DNA of 6,852 nt from JAZKFT01 sp043760535 (lineage in GTDB: Bacteria > Bacteroidota > Bacteroidia > Chitinophagales > Chitinophagaceae): NCBI GenBank assembly GCA_043760535.1, contig JAYUOV010000016.1, positions 1 to 6,852 on the forward strand. Direction: 5' to 3'. The notes beneath the pieces are model-generated. The model was not told the DNA's origin. It made no database searches and was given only the letters and a program-made list of their open reading frames with translations. Position 1 is the first letter of the stretch; the number at the start of each line of letters is the position of its first letter. The position numbers and the translations under genes are program-made. This document shows positions 6,125 to 6,852 of this stretch, piece after piece.

Positions 6125-6775
6125 ATGTGGAAAGTAGCAATTACAGACGATCATACACTTTTACGAACAGGCCTTACGGGACTGGTTAATACGTTCCATA
6201 ATTTTACAGTAATGCTGCAAGCGGGCAATGGAAAGGAATTGCAAAAACTACTCAATCCGAAAAATTTGCCAGATATAGTGCTAATGGATATTAACATGCC
6301 GGAGATGGATGGATACGATACGGCACAGTGGTTGCGAAGCACCTATCCACAGGTAAATATTCTGGCATTAAGTATGATGGATACCGAATCGGCCATAATA
6401 CGGATGATAAAAAACGGGGCCCGGGGCTATGTGCTAAAAGATGCAGAACCCGGAGAGCTAAACGAAGCACTGAATGCAGTGATGACGAAAGGGTATTATT
6501 ACAACGACCTGGTAACAGGTAAGCTCATTTTTAGTATTAACAAACTGGGCAGCGAAGAAAACGAAATAAAATCGCTTATGAACTTATCAGAAAAGGAAGT
6601 GGCTTTTCTGAAACTGGTTTGTACAGATTTTACATATAAAGAAATAGCCGATCAAATGAATATTGGTATCCGTACAGTAGATGGATTCCGCGATGCATTA
6701 TTTACCAAACTACAGGTACGCAGCCGTGTAGGCCTGGTGTTATTTGCCATTAAGCACAACTTAGTAGTGTTGTAA
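6125..6775 (+). CDS. NarL/LuxR-family response regulator transcription factor
   Basis: A 216-residue regulator. The receiver domain (about 1-120) has the acidic pair D8/D9, the phosphorylation site D55 in DIVLMDINMPEMDG, S83 in ILALSMMD, Y102 in GARGYVLKDA and the conserved K105. After a linker (about 121-150) comes a LuxR-type helix-turn-helix (about 153-212): NLSEKEVAFLKLVCTDFTY, KEIADQMNIGIRTVDGFRDALF as the recognition part, then KLQVRSRVGLVLFAIKHNLV. Length and order are standard for the family and nothing is missing. It is almost certainly phosphorylated by the adjacent HisKA_3 kinase. The target genes are not shown, but autoregulation through the three-site array at 3656-3709, and control of the divergent exported-protein block, is a reasonable inference. 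Confidence 0.94.
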   Translation: MWKVAITDDHTLLRTGLTGLVNTFHNFTVMLQAGNGKELQKLLNPKNLPDIVLMDINMPEMDGYDTAQWLRSTYPQVNILALSMMDTESAIIRMIKNGARGYVLKDAEPGELNEALNAVMTKGYYYNDLVTGKLIFSINKLGSEENEIKSLMNLSEKEVAFLKLVCTDFTYKEIADQMNIGIRTVDGFRDALFTKLQVRSRVGLVLFAIKHNLVVL

Positions 6776-6852
6776 TGCTAGTACCGCTTGTTAATAAATT
6801 TAGCTGCTTTTTTATTAAAAATGATGTAGAATTTTTTCTAGAAATAATTGTG
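6776..6852. other. Non-coding AT-rich tail downstream of the regulator, no clear terminator
   Basis: No gene is seen in these 77 bases. A six-T run follows AGCTGC near 6803-6814 but there is no GC-rich stem in front of it. Bases 6830-6849 form a near-perfect palindrome (9 of 10 pairs, centre CTAG), and TAGAA-TTTT-TTCTA at 6827-6840 could fold weakly. Either could be an operator of a gene beyond the edge, or chance in AT-rich DNA. Confidence 0.4.

Noticed and set aside
6827..6849. AT-rich hairpin or palindrome as terminator of the signalling operon
   Set aside because: It has almost no GC pairs, the main palindrome has no loop, and no suitable T-run follows within the window.

Overview
The window looks like a chromosomal segment of a Bacteroidetes (Bacteroidota) bacterium, probably near the Chitinophagaceae. 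The basis is inference from style, not a search: moderate-to-low GC, no Shine-Dalgarno sequences before most starts, signal peptides ending in A-Q or G-Q, a family of DTDPGFGNG-repeat secreted proteins, a TIRRVGFF-type beta-helix protein, and a LuxR/NarL response regulator of the TVDGFR/SRVGLVLFAIK type common in that phylum.

The layout is two divergent blocks around a regulatory region at about 3505-3774. Leftwards (minus strand) run four genes for exported proteins: a small predicted outer-membrane beta-barrel protein (2809-3504), an M14-family zinc carboxypeptidase-like enzyme with a TTG start (1682-2737), a right-handed beta-helix-like surface protein whose signal peptide is out of frame with its body (591-1636), and the first 187 residues of a protein made of 80-residue tandem repeats (1-561, cut by the window edge). 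Gaps of 71, 45 and 29 bases suggest one transcription unit.

Rightwards (plus strand) run four genes: a 282-residue cytoplasmic protein of no recognised family (3775-4623), a seven-helix membrane protein whose only plausible starts are GTG or TTG (4595-5275), a minimal HisKA_3 sensor kinase with one membrane helix and no sensor domain (5285-6070), and a NarL-type response regulator (6125-6775). Kinase and regulator are a clear two-component pair; the membrane protein is a good candidate for the sensing part of the kinase, and the 282-residue protein is the unknown of the unit.

The most notable non-coding signal is between the blocks: three related sites built on GTG-TTTT-CAC, with centres exactly 22 bases apart (3656-3709). 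They fill the space between two candidate -33 elements pointing in opposite directions. A separate 19-base inverted repeat (3609-3627) overlaps the candidate leftward -7 box. This looks like a shared bidirectional control region, possibly bound by the regulator encoded here, though that link is inferred. No RNA genes, insertion sequences, CRISPR arrays or strong intrinsic terminators were seen.
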